DNA of 64,000 nucleotides from an uncultured Opitutales bacterium (lineage in GTDB: Bacteria > Verrucomicrobiota > Verrucomicrobiia > Opitutales > Intestinicryptomonadaceae). The translations under genes and the position numbers were made by a program. The DNA lies in contig CALXNZ010000001.1 in NCBI GenBank assembly GCA_944389885.1, forward strand, positions 186,001 to 250,000, written 5' to 3'. The notes beneath the pieces are model-generated. The model saw only the letters and a list, made by a program, of their open reading frames with translations, had not been told where the DNA came from and did no database searches. The first letter of the stretch is position 1; every line of letters starts with the position of its first letter. This document shows, in pieces, positions 28,043 to 38,007 of the stretch.

Positions 28043-28921
28043 ATGAACTATTTTCTCATAGACGGTTTTAATATGGCATTCAGATGTTTTTATGCCATGC
28101 CAGATCTGACGCGTTCCGACGGTTTCCCAACGGGAGCCCTACACGCGTTTTTCGCATCTCTTTTAAAGCTTGGATCCATAGACGCCCCGCACGCGACCTG
28201 TGTATTCTTCGATTCCGGAGGTTCAATTAGGCACCGCAAACTCCTCCCCACATACAAAGCCAATCGCGCCCAAGCCCCTGAGACGTTCAAAAAGCAAATC
28301 GAACCGATGAAAAGTTTGTGTTCGCTTCTGGGATTCGACGTATTCGGGCGCGAAGGAATAGAAGCCGACGACCTTCTTGCAAGCCTTGCCGTAAAACTCA
28401 AAAATTCCGGACATTCCGTGACGATAGTAAGCGCCGATAAAGATTTCGCCCAATTAGTATCCCCAAACATGCGCCAGCTGCTACCTCCCAATTCGCGCCT
28501 AAAGGAGTGGTCGGCTCTTGACACGGTGGGTGTTAGAATGAAATTCGGGGTGTCCCCCTCGCAAATTCCGGATTTCTTAGCTCTGATGGGAGACTCCGCC
28601 GACAACATTCCGGGCCTTGAAGGCATAGGCCCTAAAACCGCCGCGAAATGGCTTAAGGAATACGGAGACCTTCAGGGGATAATAAGGCGCTACGATTGGC
28701 TCAAGCCTGAAAAGTTCAGAACTATCGTACGGGATTCGCAAGCTATGCTGGCCCGCAATCTCGAACTTGTCAGACTCGATACAAAACTCGATATTGAAGC
28801 TCCGCAGAATAGGAATCCGGATTTTGACGGCATAATAAAATTTCTCGAGGATATGGAGATGAAGAAAGCCCTGACCGGATTGCGCAAATTTGCAAAGGAC
28901 CAGCATGGAGTCCTTATTTAG
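28043..28921 (+). CDS. Stand-alone 5'-3' exonuclease (Pol I N-terminal domain type)
   Basis: This 292-aa protein starts at MNYFLIDGFNMAFRCFYAMP, preceded closely by AAGG; a 6-residue upstream start (28025) is less likely. FEN/Pol I exonuclease motifs are visible: FLIDGFN (metal aspartate), CVFFDSGGSIRHRKLLPTYK with arginines and lysines of the helical arch, GIEADDLLASLA and VSADKDFAQLV (acidic clusters). The helix-hairpin-helix region reads LMGDSADNIPGLEGIGPKTAAKWL. No polymerase domain follows. It probably removes RNA primers or flaps, either as a partner or paralogue of Pol I or like the separate ExoIX/YpcP proteins. It overlaps the convergent Sel1 gene by 3 bp at the stops. Confidence 0.9.
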   Translation: MNYFLIDGFNMAFRCFYAMPDLTRSDGFPTGALHAFFASLLKLGSIDAPHATCVFFDSGGSIRHRKLLPTYKANRAQAPETFKKQIEPMKSLCSLLGFDVFGREGIEADDLLASLAVKLKNSGHSVTIVSADKDFAQLVSPNMRQLLPPNSRLKEWSALDTVGVRMKFGVSPSQIPDFLALMGDSADNIPGLEGIGPKTAAKWLKEYGDLQGIIRRYDWLKPEKFRTIVRDSQAMLARNLELVRLDTKLDIEAPQNRNPDFDGIIKFLEDMEMKKALTGLRKFAKDQHGVLI

Positions 28922-30405
28922 CGGCCTATGCGCATGAGGGCTTTCTTGGCTTCCTCATTCCCGGCTTTTGCCGCTTTTCTCATAAGAGCTACTCCTTTAA
29001 ACTCGTCCCGCCGCACGCCGATTCCGTTATAGTAGCAGGCGCCGAGATTGCCCATTGCCTGAGCATCTCCGGCATCGGAAGCCTTTGACAGCCACTTTAT
29101 AGCCTCCGCGATATTCTCCGCTGTTCCAACCCCGTTTACAAGACATGTACCGAGATTGCTTTGGGCGTTGACATCTCCTGCCTCGGCAGCCTTGCGCAGC
29201 CATTTTATGGCATCGGAGGCGTCCTTGTTGGCGCCTATTCCCTCAAGATAGCAATAACCCAATGAAGACGCGGCGTTTATATCCCCTTGAAAGGCCGCCC
29301 TCCTATACCATTTTACGGCTTCAAAGGGATTCTCCTCTACTCCTATTCCGTTTAGATAACAATCCCCCAAATTATTCTGCGCTATTGCATAGCCTTGTTT
29401 CGCGGATTTCTCATACCAGTGCATTGCCAAAGCGTTGTTCTGCTCAACACCAAGTCCGTTCATGTGGCATACGGCCAAATTATTTTGGGCTTCCGCATTT
29501 CCCTGCTCCGCAGCCGCTTTAAGCCATCTGGCCCCGGCCACCGCATCAGGGGAAACTCCCAAGCCTTGCAAATACGCCATGCCAAGCATCAATTGAGACG
29601 CAGCGTATCCGTTCATCGCCGACTTCTCATACCAGCCAAGCGCGGCGAAATCGTCAACTTCAACTCCTATTCCCTTAGAATACGCCACTGCAAGGTTGTT
29701 TTGCCCCACTGCGCTTCCGCTATCCGCGGCCTCGCGGAAAAGCTTTACAGCCATGGCCTCGTCTTTTTTTTCCACTCCTTTTCCCTCAAGCCATGCCCTT
29801 CCCAACGACACCTTCGCCCGAAGAGACCCGTCAGAAGCGGCCTTTTTAAAGAGTTCTACGGCTTTGCGGGGATTCAGCTCCACTCCCAATCCCTTGTAAT
29901 AGCAAACTCCGAGAGCGTTCATGGCTTCAGGAATACCGGCGGCCGCAGCGCGCCGCAACATGGACGCCGCAGCGGGCTCGTCCTGAACTGCGCCCCTTCC
30001 CTCGAGTATGCAATACGCAAGCCCGCACTGCCCGTAGCGGTTTCCGGACATCGCGGACTTTGAAAACAGCATCGCGGCTTCGGAGTAGTCGCGGCCGTCA
30101 ACTCCCACTCCGCGATAATACAAAACCCCAAGCATGAATTCGGCCGCAGAGTTTCCTTTTTTCGCCTCAGCCCTCAGTGTATCCAATTTGAATTTCTCCA
30201 CTTCTGCATATGCAGAGGAATCAAAATCCATGAATGCTGAAAAATATTTCTGGGCTTTTTCAAAATTCCCGCCTTCCATTTCCGCAGGAGAGCCTTCGGT
30301 TTGAGTCCCGAAACTTTCATAGTGAAAAGCAGAAAAACATACGCAAAAGAATGCGAATACCAAAATGCGACTCCCCCTCCATAAATGGCGGGAAAAAAGA
30401 CGCAT
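28918..30405 (-). CDS. Sel1-repeat (SLR) protein with signal sequence
   Basis: Starting at MRLFSRHLWRGSRILVFAFF, the product has 495 residues and an N-terminal signal or anchor. The longer frame to 30528 would overlap the trpB end and lacks similarity. After a linker of about 70 residues come 11 consecutive Sel1-like repeats of 36-37 residues. They follow the pattern A...LG.cY..GiGv..d...A..W..kAA..G, for example AEAQNNLAVCHMNGLGVEQN and AIAQNNLGDCYLNGIGVEEN. The repeats form a solenoid used for protein-protein contacts, in the periplasm if the signal is cleaved. The partner is unknown. It follows trpB on the same strand. Confidence 0.88.
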   Translation of the reverse strand: MRLFSRHLWRGSRILVFAFFCVCFSAFHYESFGTQTEGSPAEMEGGNFEKAQKYFSAFMDFDSSAYAEVEKFKLDTLRAEAKKGNSAAEFMLGVLYYRGVGVDGRDYSEAAMLFSKSAMSGNRYGQCGLAYCILEGRGAVQDEPAAASMLRRAAAAGIPEAMNALGVCYYKGLGVELNPRKAVELFKKAASDGSLRAKVSLGRAWLEGKGVEKKDEAMAVKLFREAADSGSAVGQNNLAVAYSKGIGVEVDDFAALGWYEKSAMNGYAASQLMLGMAYLQGLGVSPDAVAGARWLKAAAEQGNAEAQNNLAVCHMNGLGVEQNNALAMHWYEKSAKQGYAIAQNNLGDCYLNGIGVEENPFEAVKWYRRAAFQGDINAASSLGYCYLEGIGANKDASDAIKWLRKAAEAGDVNAQSNLGTCLVNGVGTAENIAEAIKWLSKASDAGDAQAMGNLGACYYNGIGVRRDEFKGVALMRKAAKAGNEEAKKALMRIGR

Positions 30406-30451
30406 ATTTTCAATATTGTTCAAAACTTGCCGCAGAAGGAATTTTGTCGAA

Positions 30452-31810
30452 TTATAGAGACGGCAACCCGGAGAGAGCCATTGCAATCTCTTCTTCCGGA
30501 TAATCGTAGTTTTTAAGCGAGCCGGCAAAATACTCTATGTACGCCGCCATATCCATGTGTCCATGGCCCGATAGATTGAAGAGTATTGCCCGAGATTCTC
30601 CAGATTCCTTACATTTGCGAGCCTCGTCCATAGCCGCGGAAATCGCGTGCGACGACTCCGGAGCGGGCGTTATGCCTTCGGCGCGCGCAAATATTACGGC
30701 GTCCCTAAACACGTCGAGTTGCTGCACTGTCCGCGCCGACATGAGTCCTTGGCGGGCTACATTGCTTATTTGCGGAGCCATTCCGTGGTAGCGCAATCCC
30801 CCCGCGTGGACCGCCGGAGGTATGAAAAAACTTCCGAGCGTATACATTTTCATAAGCGGAGTCATTTTCGCGACGTCCCCAAAGTCGTATGCGTATTTTC
30901 CCTTTGTAAGACTCGGACAAGCAGCCGGCTCTACACCGAGAATTTCCACATCTTTTCCGCCCCTCAATTTTTCTCCGAGGAACGGGAAAGCCATACCCGC
31001 AAAATTAGAGCCGCCTCCGCATGCGCCTATGACGATGTCTGGATAATCGTCGGCCAGCTCAAATTGTTTAATTGCTTCCTCGCCTATAACCGTCTGATGA
31101 AGCAATACATGGTTTAAAACCGACCCGAGGCAATACTTTGTATCCTTTCCTTTTAACACCTCTTCTATCGCCTCAGAAATCGCTATGCCCAAGGACCCCC
31201 TGCAATTTGGATCCTCCGCAAGCACAGCCCTCCCGGCTTCTGTATAAGGGCTGGGAGAGGGAATTACCGTCCCCCCGAACAGCTCCATCATAGCCTTGCG
31301 GTAGGGTTTTTGGTCGTATGAGCAGCGCACCATGTAAACCTTGCATTCTATTCCAAAAATAGAGCACGCTTGCGAGAGCGCCGAGCCCCATTGTCCGGCT
31401 CCAGTTTCGGTGGTGACTTTTTTAGTGCCCTGCCGCTTGTTTTCAAAGGCCTGGGCCACCGCGCTATTGGTTTTATGAGAACCCGACGGGCTCACACCCT
31501 CATACTTAAAATAAATTCTGGCAGGAGTATCCAATACTTTTTCGAGCCTGCGGGCCCTAAACAATGGCGAAGGGCGCCAATTCCGCATGATGTCTCGAAC
31601 GGGTTTGGGGATTTCCACATAACGTTCATGAGTGGTTTCCTGCTCTATGGCCCCTTTTGAGAATATGCACTCGAGCTTGGAAATATCCATAGGCTTTCCG
31701 GTCGAAGGATCCACGGGAGGCGGAGTTTTTTCCTTTAAATCCGCCTCAATGTTGTACCAATGGGTGGGAATTTTTTCTTCGTCCAATATGTATTTGACTC
31801 TGTCTGACAT
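30452..31810 (-). CDS. trpB: TrpB2-type tryptophan synthase beta chain-like enzyme
   Basis: This 452-aa PLP enzyme belongs to the TrpB2 branch. It is longer than canonical TrpB and has the N-terminal region IPTHWYNIEADLKEKTPPPV. The PLP lysine is in GVSPSGSHKTNSAVAQAF, and the phosphate-binding loop is IGACGGGSNFAGMAFP. Other family segments are TETGAGQWGSALSQA and APESSHAISAAMDEA. It makes tryptophan from indole and serine. No trpA or other trp gene is adjacent, which is common for TrpB2. It lies between a small lipoprotein gene and the Sel1 gene on the same strand. Confidence 0.92.
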   Translation of the reverse strand: MSDRVKYILDEEKIPTHWYNIEADLKEKTPPPVDPSTGKPMDISKLECIFSKGAIEQETTHERYVEIPKPVRDIMRNWRPSPLFRARRLEKVLDTPARIYFKYEGVSPSGSHKTNSAVAQAFENKRQGTKKVTTETGAGQWGSALSQACSIFGIECKVYMVRCSYDQKPYRKAMMELFGGTVIPSPSPYTEAGRAVLAEDPNCRGSLGIAISEAIEEVLKGKDTKYCLGSVLNHVLLHQTVIGEEAIKQFELADDYPDIVIGACGGGSNFAGMAFPFLGEKLRGGKDVEILGVEPAACPSLTKGKYAYDFGDVAKMTPLMKMYTLGSFFIPPAVHAGGLRYHGMAPQISNVARQGLMSARTVQQLDVFRDAVIFARAEGITPAPESSHAISAAMDEARKCKESGESRAILFNLSGHGHMDMAAYIEYFAGSLKNYDYPEEEIAMALSGLPSL

Positions 31811-31873
31811 TTCTATGTACGCGTTATTTGTTCAAAGTATTCTATTCAAATGAGGGAACAAAAACAGGCCGAC

Positions 31874-32254
31874 TTATTCGTCGTCGTCTCCGATATATAC
31901 GGCGGTCGGGTCGGACGGCGATTTTGTAAGGTCGAAGCGCACCATTTCGGGCACTACGCTTTTGCCGGAATCCGACGGTTTATATGCGGGAAAAGTCACC
32001 ACCTGCGTTTGAAGGGAGGCTTCGTGAGGTATAGCCGTGATTACGGTTTTTCGCACAAAACATCCGTCCTCATTTGTTTCAACATTTATAGACAGCGGCG
32101 TTTTTCCCATTCTCAAGCTATCCACAACAATCGGGGCACCTGATGGAATCGTTCTTATTTTCAACTCGCGCGTGTATTTGTCTTTATCGGCGGTATTGCA
32201 GCCGGCAATAAGAGCTAACGCCATGGGAACTAAAAAGAATCTTTTCATCGTCAT
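31874..32254 (-). CDS. Small lipoprotein with PEGA-like segment
   Basis: This 126-aa protein has a lipoprotein signal with lipobox LIAGC (Cys19). The mature part contains KIRTIPSGAPIVVDSLRMGK followed by TPLSINV, which matches the PEGA pattern (a strand, then a proline-glycine turn and 'vdg...GkTPl'). The C-terminus is acidic (IGDDDE). It is probably an outer- or inner-membrane lipoprotein that binds surface or cell-wall material; the role is unknown. It begins 38 bp after nuoN on the same strand and may be transcribed with the tail of the nuo operon. A second ATG at 32248 could be the start. Confidence 0.72.
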   Translation of the reverse strand: MTMKRFFLVPMALALIAGCNTADKDKYTRELKIRTIPSGAPIVVDSLRMGKTPLSINVETNEDGCFVRKTVITAIPHEASLQTQVVTFPAYKPSDSGKSVVPEMVRFDLTKSPSDPTAVYIGDDDE

Positions 32255-32292
32255 TCCTTAAAAGACATATTTGAATTTGTGGCAACTTAAAA

Positions 32293-33726
32293 TCATATTA
32301 TGGCGTAAACAACGGCAGAAAATACAACCGTAGCTACGGAAAGAGCCACCATTGTCGCCGACATCGACGGAGTTTCTATAAGCTGGCGCTCCTCGCCTTC
32401 CGCCGGCTCCAAGGCAGCCCTCATCCAACCGAAATAATAGTAGATTGACATTACCGACCCGATTATCATTACGCCCACGAGCCAATAAAGTCCGGCTGCC
32501 CACGCCGCAATGAGTATGAGGAGTTTTCCGAAAAATCCTGCCGTGGGTGGAATTCCCGAGAGCGACGCCAAATTCACTATTAACGTTCCAAGAGCTATCG
32601 GGCTGCGAAGTTTCAGCCCTCTGTAATCAGCCAAGGACTGCTCTGCATCGTCGATTTCCCCGAATCTGTTCACAACGAAAAACACTCCGTAATTTGCGAA
32701 CATATAGGCCAAGAGATAGAAATACAATACGTCTTCAAGGCCTACTGACGGGCCGACCTTCAATGCGGCGGCAACCAACACCAAGAGATATCCCGCATTG
32801 GCTATTCCCGAAAATGCCATAAGGCGCTTCGTCCTAATTTGTGTTATCCCGCCGAGATTGCCGACGAGAATTGTGCACGCGGCAACTACTGAAAAAGTGG
32901 ATACGAGTTTATCGTGTATATGCGCCAAGTCTTTTGAAAAATCGAACGATGCGCATAGGGTCAGCAGAAACGCTATGCCTGCGCCTTTAGAGGCCACAGC
33001 GAAAAATGCCGATACCGGCGTCGGGGATCCCTGATAAACGTCCGGCGACCAAAATTGGAAAGGGAACGCCGATATTTTAAAAAGCAGACCGCATACGACA
33101 AACATCAAGCCCGACATAAATAGGCCGTTGTCCAATCCGAAAGAAACGTTCGAGAAATTTAGCAAATCCGAATTAGCCGGCAATCCCGCCCCATAAATTA
33201 GGGCGATTCCCATGAGGATTATCGCTCCGCTGACTCCCCCGGATATGAGGTATCTCGCGCCAGCTTCAAGGCTCGACGCCGATTTTCTCGACCACGCAGA
33301 CATCGCATACAGGCATATTGTCGCTGTCTCGAGAGCCACGAAGGAAAACATTAAATCTCTTGAGCGGACAAAGAGCATGAGGCCCGCCGTGCATATCATG
33401 AGCATTGACAGAAATTCGTTAATATTTCCGCCGCCTTTCGCGTAATACTGCAAAGCCATAAGGGCTGTGAGAATCGCGCATATCACCGCAAATATTCCAA
33501 AAGAATGCGACTGTGAAAGTATGTCGCCAAATGCCCCGCCTTCGGAATAAACTCCCCATGACTCCGCCGCCAACGCGACAAAAAGCCCTATGAGCGCCAA
33601 CGGAAATATCCTTTTCGACAAGGGCTTGCCCAACAAGGCGTCAGCCAACAAGGTAATGACGGCGAATGCGAACAACACGCCTTCCCCGATAACTGCGTTC
33701 CAATTGAAAGTTGTTATGGTTTCCAT
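32293..33726 (-). CDS. nuoN: NADH-quinone oxidoreductase subunit N
   Basis: This 477-aa integral membrane protein starts at METITTFNWN; a 16-residue upstream extension into nuoM is rejected. It has the many hydrophobic helices of the antiporter-like complex I subunits. The proton-channel segment SAFPFQFWSPDVYQGSPTPV, with its buried lysine/glutamate pattern, is close to the conserved NuoN sequence. It forms part of the membrane arm of complex I. It is the last gene of the nuo operon, 4 bp after nuoM. Confidence 0.95.
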   Translation of the reverse strand: METITTFNWNAVIGEGVLFAFAVITLLADALLGKPLSKRIFPLALIGLFVALAAESWGVYSEGGAFGDILSQSHSFGIFAVICAILTALMALQYYAKGGGNINEFLSMLMICTAGLMLFVRSRDLMFSFVALETATICLYAMSAWSRKSASSLEAGARYLISGGVSGAIILMGIALIYGAGLPANSDLLNFSNVSFGLDNGLFMSGLMFVVCGLLFKISAFPFQFWSPDVYQGSPTPVSAFFAVASKGAGIAFLLTLCASFDFSKDLAHIHDKLVSTFSVVAACTILVGNLGGITQIRTKRLMAFSGIANAGYLLVLVAAALKVGPSVGLEDVLYFYLLAYMFANYGVFFVVNRFGEIDDAEQSLADYRGLKLRSPIALGTLIVNLASLSGIPPTAGFFGKLLILIAAWAAGLYWLVGVMIIGSVMSIYYYFGWMRAALEPAEGEERQLIETPSMSATMVALSVATVVFSAVVYAII

Positions 33727-33730
33727 AAAA

Positions 33731-35230
33731 TCATTTTGATTGGTTATATACAGCCTGCGCCGACAAATTGGCATTAACAGGTTCAGCTATTGTCCACGGG
33801 AAGAATCCCGCAAAGGCCAAAGCGGCTATTAAAACGAATGCCGGGAAGCGTTCCCTGAGCGACAAATCCGATATGGAATCAAAGTCGCGGCGCAGCGGCT
33901 CCGACGGGGTCCCCATAAAGACCCAAGCCACCGCCCGCAATCCATATATTGCCGAAATGATGAGTCCCAGAGCGGCCAACGCGCATATCGCCGGAGAAAA
34001 ATTCCAAAGGCTCACCAATATGGAAAGTTCTCCCCAGAAATTCGCGAATCCAGGCAATCCTATGCTGGCAAAGATAGCTGCAATAAAGAACGCCGCCAAT
34101 ACGGGAGTTTTCTTGTACAATCCGCCCATCTGGCGCATATCCCATTGTCCCGTTCTATTTACAACGGCATTTGAAAGCATAAAGAGCAATGCCACGCTTA
34201 ATCCGTGGCCGAACATCAGAATTAACGCCCCTCCAACTCCCAGAATACTTGTCGAGCACAGCCCCAAAAAACAAAGCCCCATATGGGCCACGCTGGAATA
34301 AGAGACCATCATCTTGAGGTCGCGCTGGGCCATTGTCACTAAACCTATGTAAAGCACGTTGAACAAGGCCAATACCGCCAAGCACCATACCCATTCAGAC
34401 AGCCCTGCGGGAAGCATCGGCGCGCACACTTGAAATAGCAGATAAAGTCCAAATTTCTTCAACACGCCTGCATGGAGCATTGAAAACGATGTCGGAGCCG
34501 CGGAGTATCCGCGGGGAGCCCATGTATAGAATGGGAATAAGCTTACGAGAGTGCCGAGTCCAAACAGCAGGAGGGCGAATATCCAGCCCTGAAGCGAGGC
34601 GTTCAGCTCGACGGATTTCAAAGCCGACGCGATTTCTCCTATGCCGAATCCGTCGGAGCCCGAGAATACCACAAGCGCTATTATTCCAACAAGGGACACG
34701 AGAGCCCCCAGCGTTAAATAGACGGCCATTTGCATTGCCGCCATTCTTTTTCCGGCGCCGCCCCACACGCATGTAGCCACAAATGTCGGCACGAGGGCGA
34801 ACTCGTGAAACATATATATCCAAAGCAGGTTTGTAGAGGCAAACACTCCCATGAGGCCGCCTTGCATAAAGAGCAAAAGAATCATATATGCCTTAACGGA
34901 TTTTATATCGGAAATGCACGCCCAATAAACTGCAGCGAAGCCCACGACTCCAGCCAGAGCAAAAAATGGAACCGAGATTCCGTTTACACCCAGCGCCGGC
35001 AGAAAATCGGCAATATCGGAAGTGAAGGCGAAATTTGGCGATCCCGAGTGGAGTTTTAGGAACCCGTACCAGACAGCCAGCGAAGCCAGCGCGGATACTG
35101 ACGCCGCGGTCATTCCCAACACGCGCGCGGCTTTTCCTCCCGCGACAGGATAAATCAACGCGAGCAAAACCGCGAAGATTAGCGGAACATAAACGCCTGC
35201 ATAAATCGAAATAATATAAAAATCGTCCAT
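33731..35230 (-). CDS. nuoM: NADH-quinone oxidoreductase subunit M
   Basis: This 499-aa antiporter-like subunit has about 13-14 hydrophobic segments. Recognisable stretches are FEFALVPT-like FHEFALVPTFVATCVWG, FPFYTWAPRGYSAAPTS with the conserved channel residues, SYSSVAHMGLCFLG and GLPGFANFWGELSI. It takes part in proton pumping within the membrane arm. It lies 13 bp after nuoL and 4 bp before nuoN. Confidence 0.96.
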   Translation of the reverse strand: MDDFYIISIYAGVYVPLIFAVLLALIYPVAGGKAARVLGMTAASVSALASLAVWYGFLKLHSGSPNFAFTSDIADFLPALGVNGISVPFFALAGVVGFAAVYWACISDIKSVKAYMILLLFMQGGLMGVFASTNLLWIYMFHEFALVPTFVATCVWGGAGKRMAAMQMAVYLTLGALVSLVGIIALVVFSGSDGFGIGEIASALKSVELNASLQGWIFALLLFGLGTLVSLFPFYTWAPRGYSAAPTSFSMLHAGVLKKFGLYLLFQVCAPMLPAGLSEWVWCLAVLALFNVLYIGLVTMAQRDLKMMVSYSSVAHMGLCFLGLCSTSILGVGGALILMFGHGLSVALLFMLSNAVVNRTGQWDMRQMGGLYKKTPVLAAFFIAAIFASIGLPGFANFWGELSILVSLWNFSPAICALAALGLIISAIYGLRAVAWVFMGTPSEPLRRDFDSISDLSLRERFPAFVLIAALAFAGFFPWTIAEPVNANLSAQAVYNQSK

Positions 35231-35243
35231 TTTTCAATATCTC

Positions 35244-37157
35244 CTAAAATGCGACAAACAAAAGAAAGAGCAGCAAAGCTCCCGCCGCGAACCATCGCAC
35301 TTGGGAATTTGCCGAGCAGACATGAAGTCCTTTTATGCCATAGCCTATTACGGCACAAAACGCCCCTATCCCGCGCACGAACAGCAGTTCTATGAGGAAC
35401 ATATCCGCGAAAGTCGCCAACAGCACGGCGAACCTCTGCTGGACTTTCGCCACATACCAGTCGTACAATGAATCGAACCAGCCGTGTTGTTTTAATGCGT
35501 CATAGAGTATGGGAACATTGCGCTGCAAGGTGTCGTATCCCCTATTTCTACCGTAGAGGAAATAAGCCGCCAGCAATCCGAGAACTGTAAGCGATAGCGC
35601 AAGTTTTGCCAAGAGCCCCGCTCCCTGCACCGATTCCAATGCCGGCATATGCACCTCGAGCATATTTCCCACAAATTGGGTAGCGGCGGAAGGCAACAAG
35701 CCGTCCATTTTTCCGTCGAGCCAGAAAATGTCGTATGCAAATGACCAGCCGCCCGCCAGAGAATAGATTCCCAAAACCAGCAGGGGCAATATCATAAATA
35801 TTCCGCTTTCTTTAGCATTCGCGGCTTTCTCCGAATTGGGTTTGCCCAAAAACACGTTGAAGAAGAGCCTTCCCATGTAAATCGGGGTTAACAGGGCCGC
35901 TCCCATGACGAGCCAGAATACTATCTGGTCAAAAACCGCCCCCGTAATATGGGCCTTTCCAAAACTTGCCGCAAGAATAGCCTCCTTGCTGTAATATCCT
36001 GAAAAATACGGTATGGCTATAATCGACAAAGACGCCAAAAGCCCCACAAACGATGTCAATGGCATTCTGCGGAAGAGCCCCCCCATCTTATAAATATCCT
36101 GCTCATGGCAGCAAGCGTGTATTATTGAACCGGCCACGAGGAAAAGAGTGGCTTTAAAAAACGCATGCATAGTGAGGTGATACATTGCCAAGTCGTAGCC
36201 GAGACTAACGCCCACTCCCATAAGCCCGAGGTGGGCGAGAGTTGAATAGGCCAATATTTTCTTGATGTCGTTTTGTCCGAGAGCCCAAAGTCCGGCGAAG
36301 AAAGCCATGAGCGCGCAAAGTATAGCCACGGTATCCAAGACGTCCGGCGCAAGCATTCCCACAGCCGACAATCTCACCAGCATAAACACGCCCGCGGCAA
36401 CCATTGTCGCCGCATGTATGAGGGCCGAAACGGGAGTCGGACCGGCCATCGCGTCGGGCAGCCAGACTTGCAATGGGAATTGCGCGCTTTTGCCGAGAAA
36501 TCCGCAAAGCAGCAAGAGTCCCATGAGAGTTGAGGCCTGCGATGGATTTTGCGACAATATTTGGGACAGTTCAGAAAACGAGGTTGTCCCAAATTTTGCC
36601 TGGCAAAAGATTATTCCGAGGAGGAATCCCACATCGCCTACTCTATTTACAATAAACGCTTTTTTCGAGGCTGCTCTCGCGGCTTCTGTGTCTGCGTAAT
36701 GGGCTATCAGAGCGTAAGAGCTGAATCCCACCAACTCCCAGAACACAAACATCATAAACAGGTTCGACGACAACACAAGGCCGGTCATAGAGAACATAAA
36801 GAAGCTCATGCCGGCAAAGAACCTGCCTTTGCAAGGGTCTTTATCCATATAGCCAACACTGAATACATGGATTAGGAATCCCACAAAACAAACGACAAAC
36901 AGCATATTCATCGCCGCGGGGTCGAATAGAACCCCAAAATTCATTGAAAAATCCCCAAGGGAGAACAAGACATGCCTTGATTCAAACGCTTCGATTTTTG
37001 CGTCTGAAAGCATGGCCGCAACCGCCATTGCAAGGGCTATTCCCGCAGAAGTCACGGAAACGGTTGCCCCTCCCCATTTGGACGACCTAAGAAAAAGGGC
37101 TATTATAGCGGCCGAGCAGAGCGGCAATAGTAAAATTGAATACAGTTCGACGTCCAT
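35244..37157 (-). CDS. nuoL: NADH-quinone oxidoreductase subunit L
   Basis: This 637-aa protein is the largest antiporter-like subunit of complex I. It shows FWELVGFSSYALIAHY, FGTTSFSEL, the channel motif AQFPLQVWLPDAMAGPTPVS and SALIHAATMVAAGVFML, followed by STLAHLGLMGVGV. The C-terminal region carries the extra long amphipathic helix section, ending in a final hydrophobic helix (FAAGALLLFLLFVAF). The length matches NuoL from other bacteria. It follows nuoK by 1 bp. Confidence 0.97.
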   Translation of the reverse strand: MDVELYSILLLPLCSAAIIALFLRSSKWGGATVSVTSAGIALAMAVAAMLSDAKIEAFESRHVLFSLGDFSMNFGVLFDPAAMNMLFVVCFVGFLIHVFSVGYMDKDPCKGRFFAGMSFFMFSMTGLVLSSNLFMMFVFWELVGFSSYALIAHYADTEAARAASKKAFIVNRVGDVGFLLGIIFCQAKFGTTSFSELSQILSQNPSQASTLMGLLLLCGFLGKSAQFPLQVWLPDAMAGPTPVSALIHAATMVAAGVFMLVRLSAVGMLAPDVLDTVAILCALMAFFAGLWALGQNDIKKILAYSTLAHLGLMGVGVSLGYDLAMYHLTMHAFFKATLFLVAGSIIHACCHEQDIYKMGGLFRRMPLTSFVGLLASLSIIAIPYFSGYYSKEAILAASFGKAHITGAVFDQIVFWLVMGAALLTPIYMGRLFFNVFLGKPNSEKAANAKESGIFMILPLLVLGIYSLAGGWSFAYDIFWLDGKMDGLLPSAATQFVGNMLEVHMPALESVQGAGLLAKLALSLTVLGLLAAYFLYGRNRGYDTLQRNVPILYDALKQHGWFDSLYDWYVAKVQQRFAVLLATFADMFLIELLFVRGIGAFCAVIGYGIKGLHVCSANSQVRWFAAGALLLFLLFVAF

Positions 37158-37158
37158 A

Positions 37159-37464
37159 TCAATCCCTCAAATTTCCAAGATTGTTTCCCGACACTGATTT
37201 GGCCACGGAGAACAGGCGCGTCAATATGGCCAAGCCGACCGCGACTTCGGCCGCGGCGATTGTCAGTATAAAGAAAGTAAACACGCCTCCGCGCATATCG
37301 TCGTATGCAGACGCGAAAGACAGCAGAGCCAGCATGGCTCCGCAAAGCATGAGCTCAACGCACATGAAAAGCGATATTAGGTTGCGCTTAAGCATTGCCC
37401 CCACAAAGCCCGTAATAAATAGCATAAGAGCCGGCGCTAAAAATTGGTTTATTATGTCAGACAT
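37159..37464 (-). CDS. nuoK: NADH-quinone oxidoreductase subunit K
   Basis: This 101-aa, three-helix membrane protein has the NuoK order: a first helix FLAPALMLFITGFVGAML, then NLISLFMCVELMLCGAMLAL with the conserved membrane glutamate, and FTFFILTIAAAEVAVGLAIL with the second conserved glutamate. Those two glutamates belong to the proton path. It lies between nuoJ (21 bp upstream) and nuoL (1 bp downstream). Confidence 0.96.
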   Translation of the reverse strand: MSDIINQFLAPALMLFITGFVGAMLKRNLISLFMCVELMLCGAMLALLSFASAYDDMRGGVFTFFILTIAAAEVAVGLAILTRLFSVAKSVSGNNLGNLRD

Positions 37465-37485
37465 AGTAAATGAAATTTTAAAATT

Positions 37486-38007
37486 TTAAACGAGTTCTCT
37501 CCTTGCCTTCTTGCGCGACGGATTTTTTGCCACCACCATAACTCCTATCATAGCCGCGAGCAGGAGAGCTCCCGCTATTTGGAATGGCAACATAAATTCC
37601 GTCATCAGGACCAATCCGTAATTCTTTGCTTGGGAAAGGAATACCACTTCGGTAGTTTTTGAAAGTCCCGCCGCGGCCTGCGAGAGCATCGGAGAGACCC
37701 AACCAACGAAGGCTCCCAAAACCACCCACAGCCCGACTATTCCGATTTTTCGCCATATGGACGAATTTTCCTTAACATCTCCTATGAGCATTACCACAAA
37801 CACAAAGAGCACCAAAACCGATCCCGCATAGACCGACACCATAACGAAAGCCAGAAAGTAGCACTGCATTAGCACCATGAGCCCGGCCGCCCCCAGCATT
37901 GAACAAAGCATTCCCATTGCCGCGTTCACATAGCCGCGCGAGAGCAGGACAACCAGCGCTCCGCCCAAGAGCATAGCGCAAAATATATAATATGAGAAAT
38001 CGGCCAT
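37486..38007 (-). CDS. nuoJ: NADH-quinone oxidoreductase subunit J
   Basis: This 173-aa membrane protein has five hydrophobic segments. The conserved helix pattern is AFVMVSVYAGSVLVLFVFVV with a following MLIGD, similar to the 'YVGAIMVLFLFVVMM' stretch of NuoJ. The usual glycine of that bulged helix is present. The start codon overlaps the nuoI stop by 1 bp (TAATG), indicating coupled translation. The C-terminus is basic (NPSRKKARRELV). Confidence 0.95.
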   Translation of the reverse strand: MADFSYYIFCAMLLGGALVVLLSRGYVNAAMGMLCSMLGAAGLMVLMQCYFLAFVMVSVYAGSVLVLFVFVVMLIGDVKENSSIWRKIGIVGLWVVLGAFVGWVSPMLSQAAAGLSKTTEVVFLSQAKNYGLVLMTEFMLPFQIAGALLLAAMIGVMVVAKNPSRKKARRELV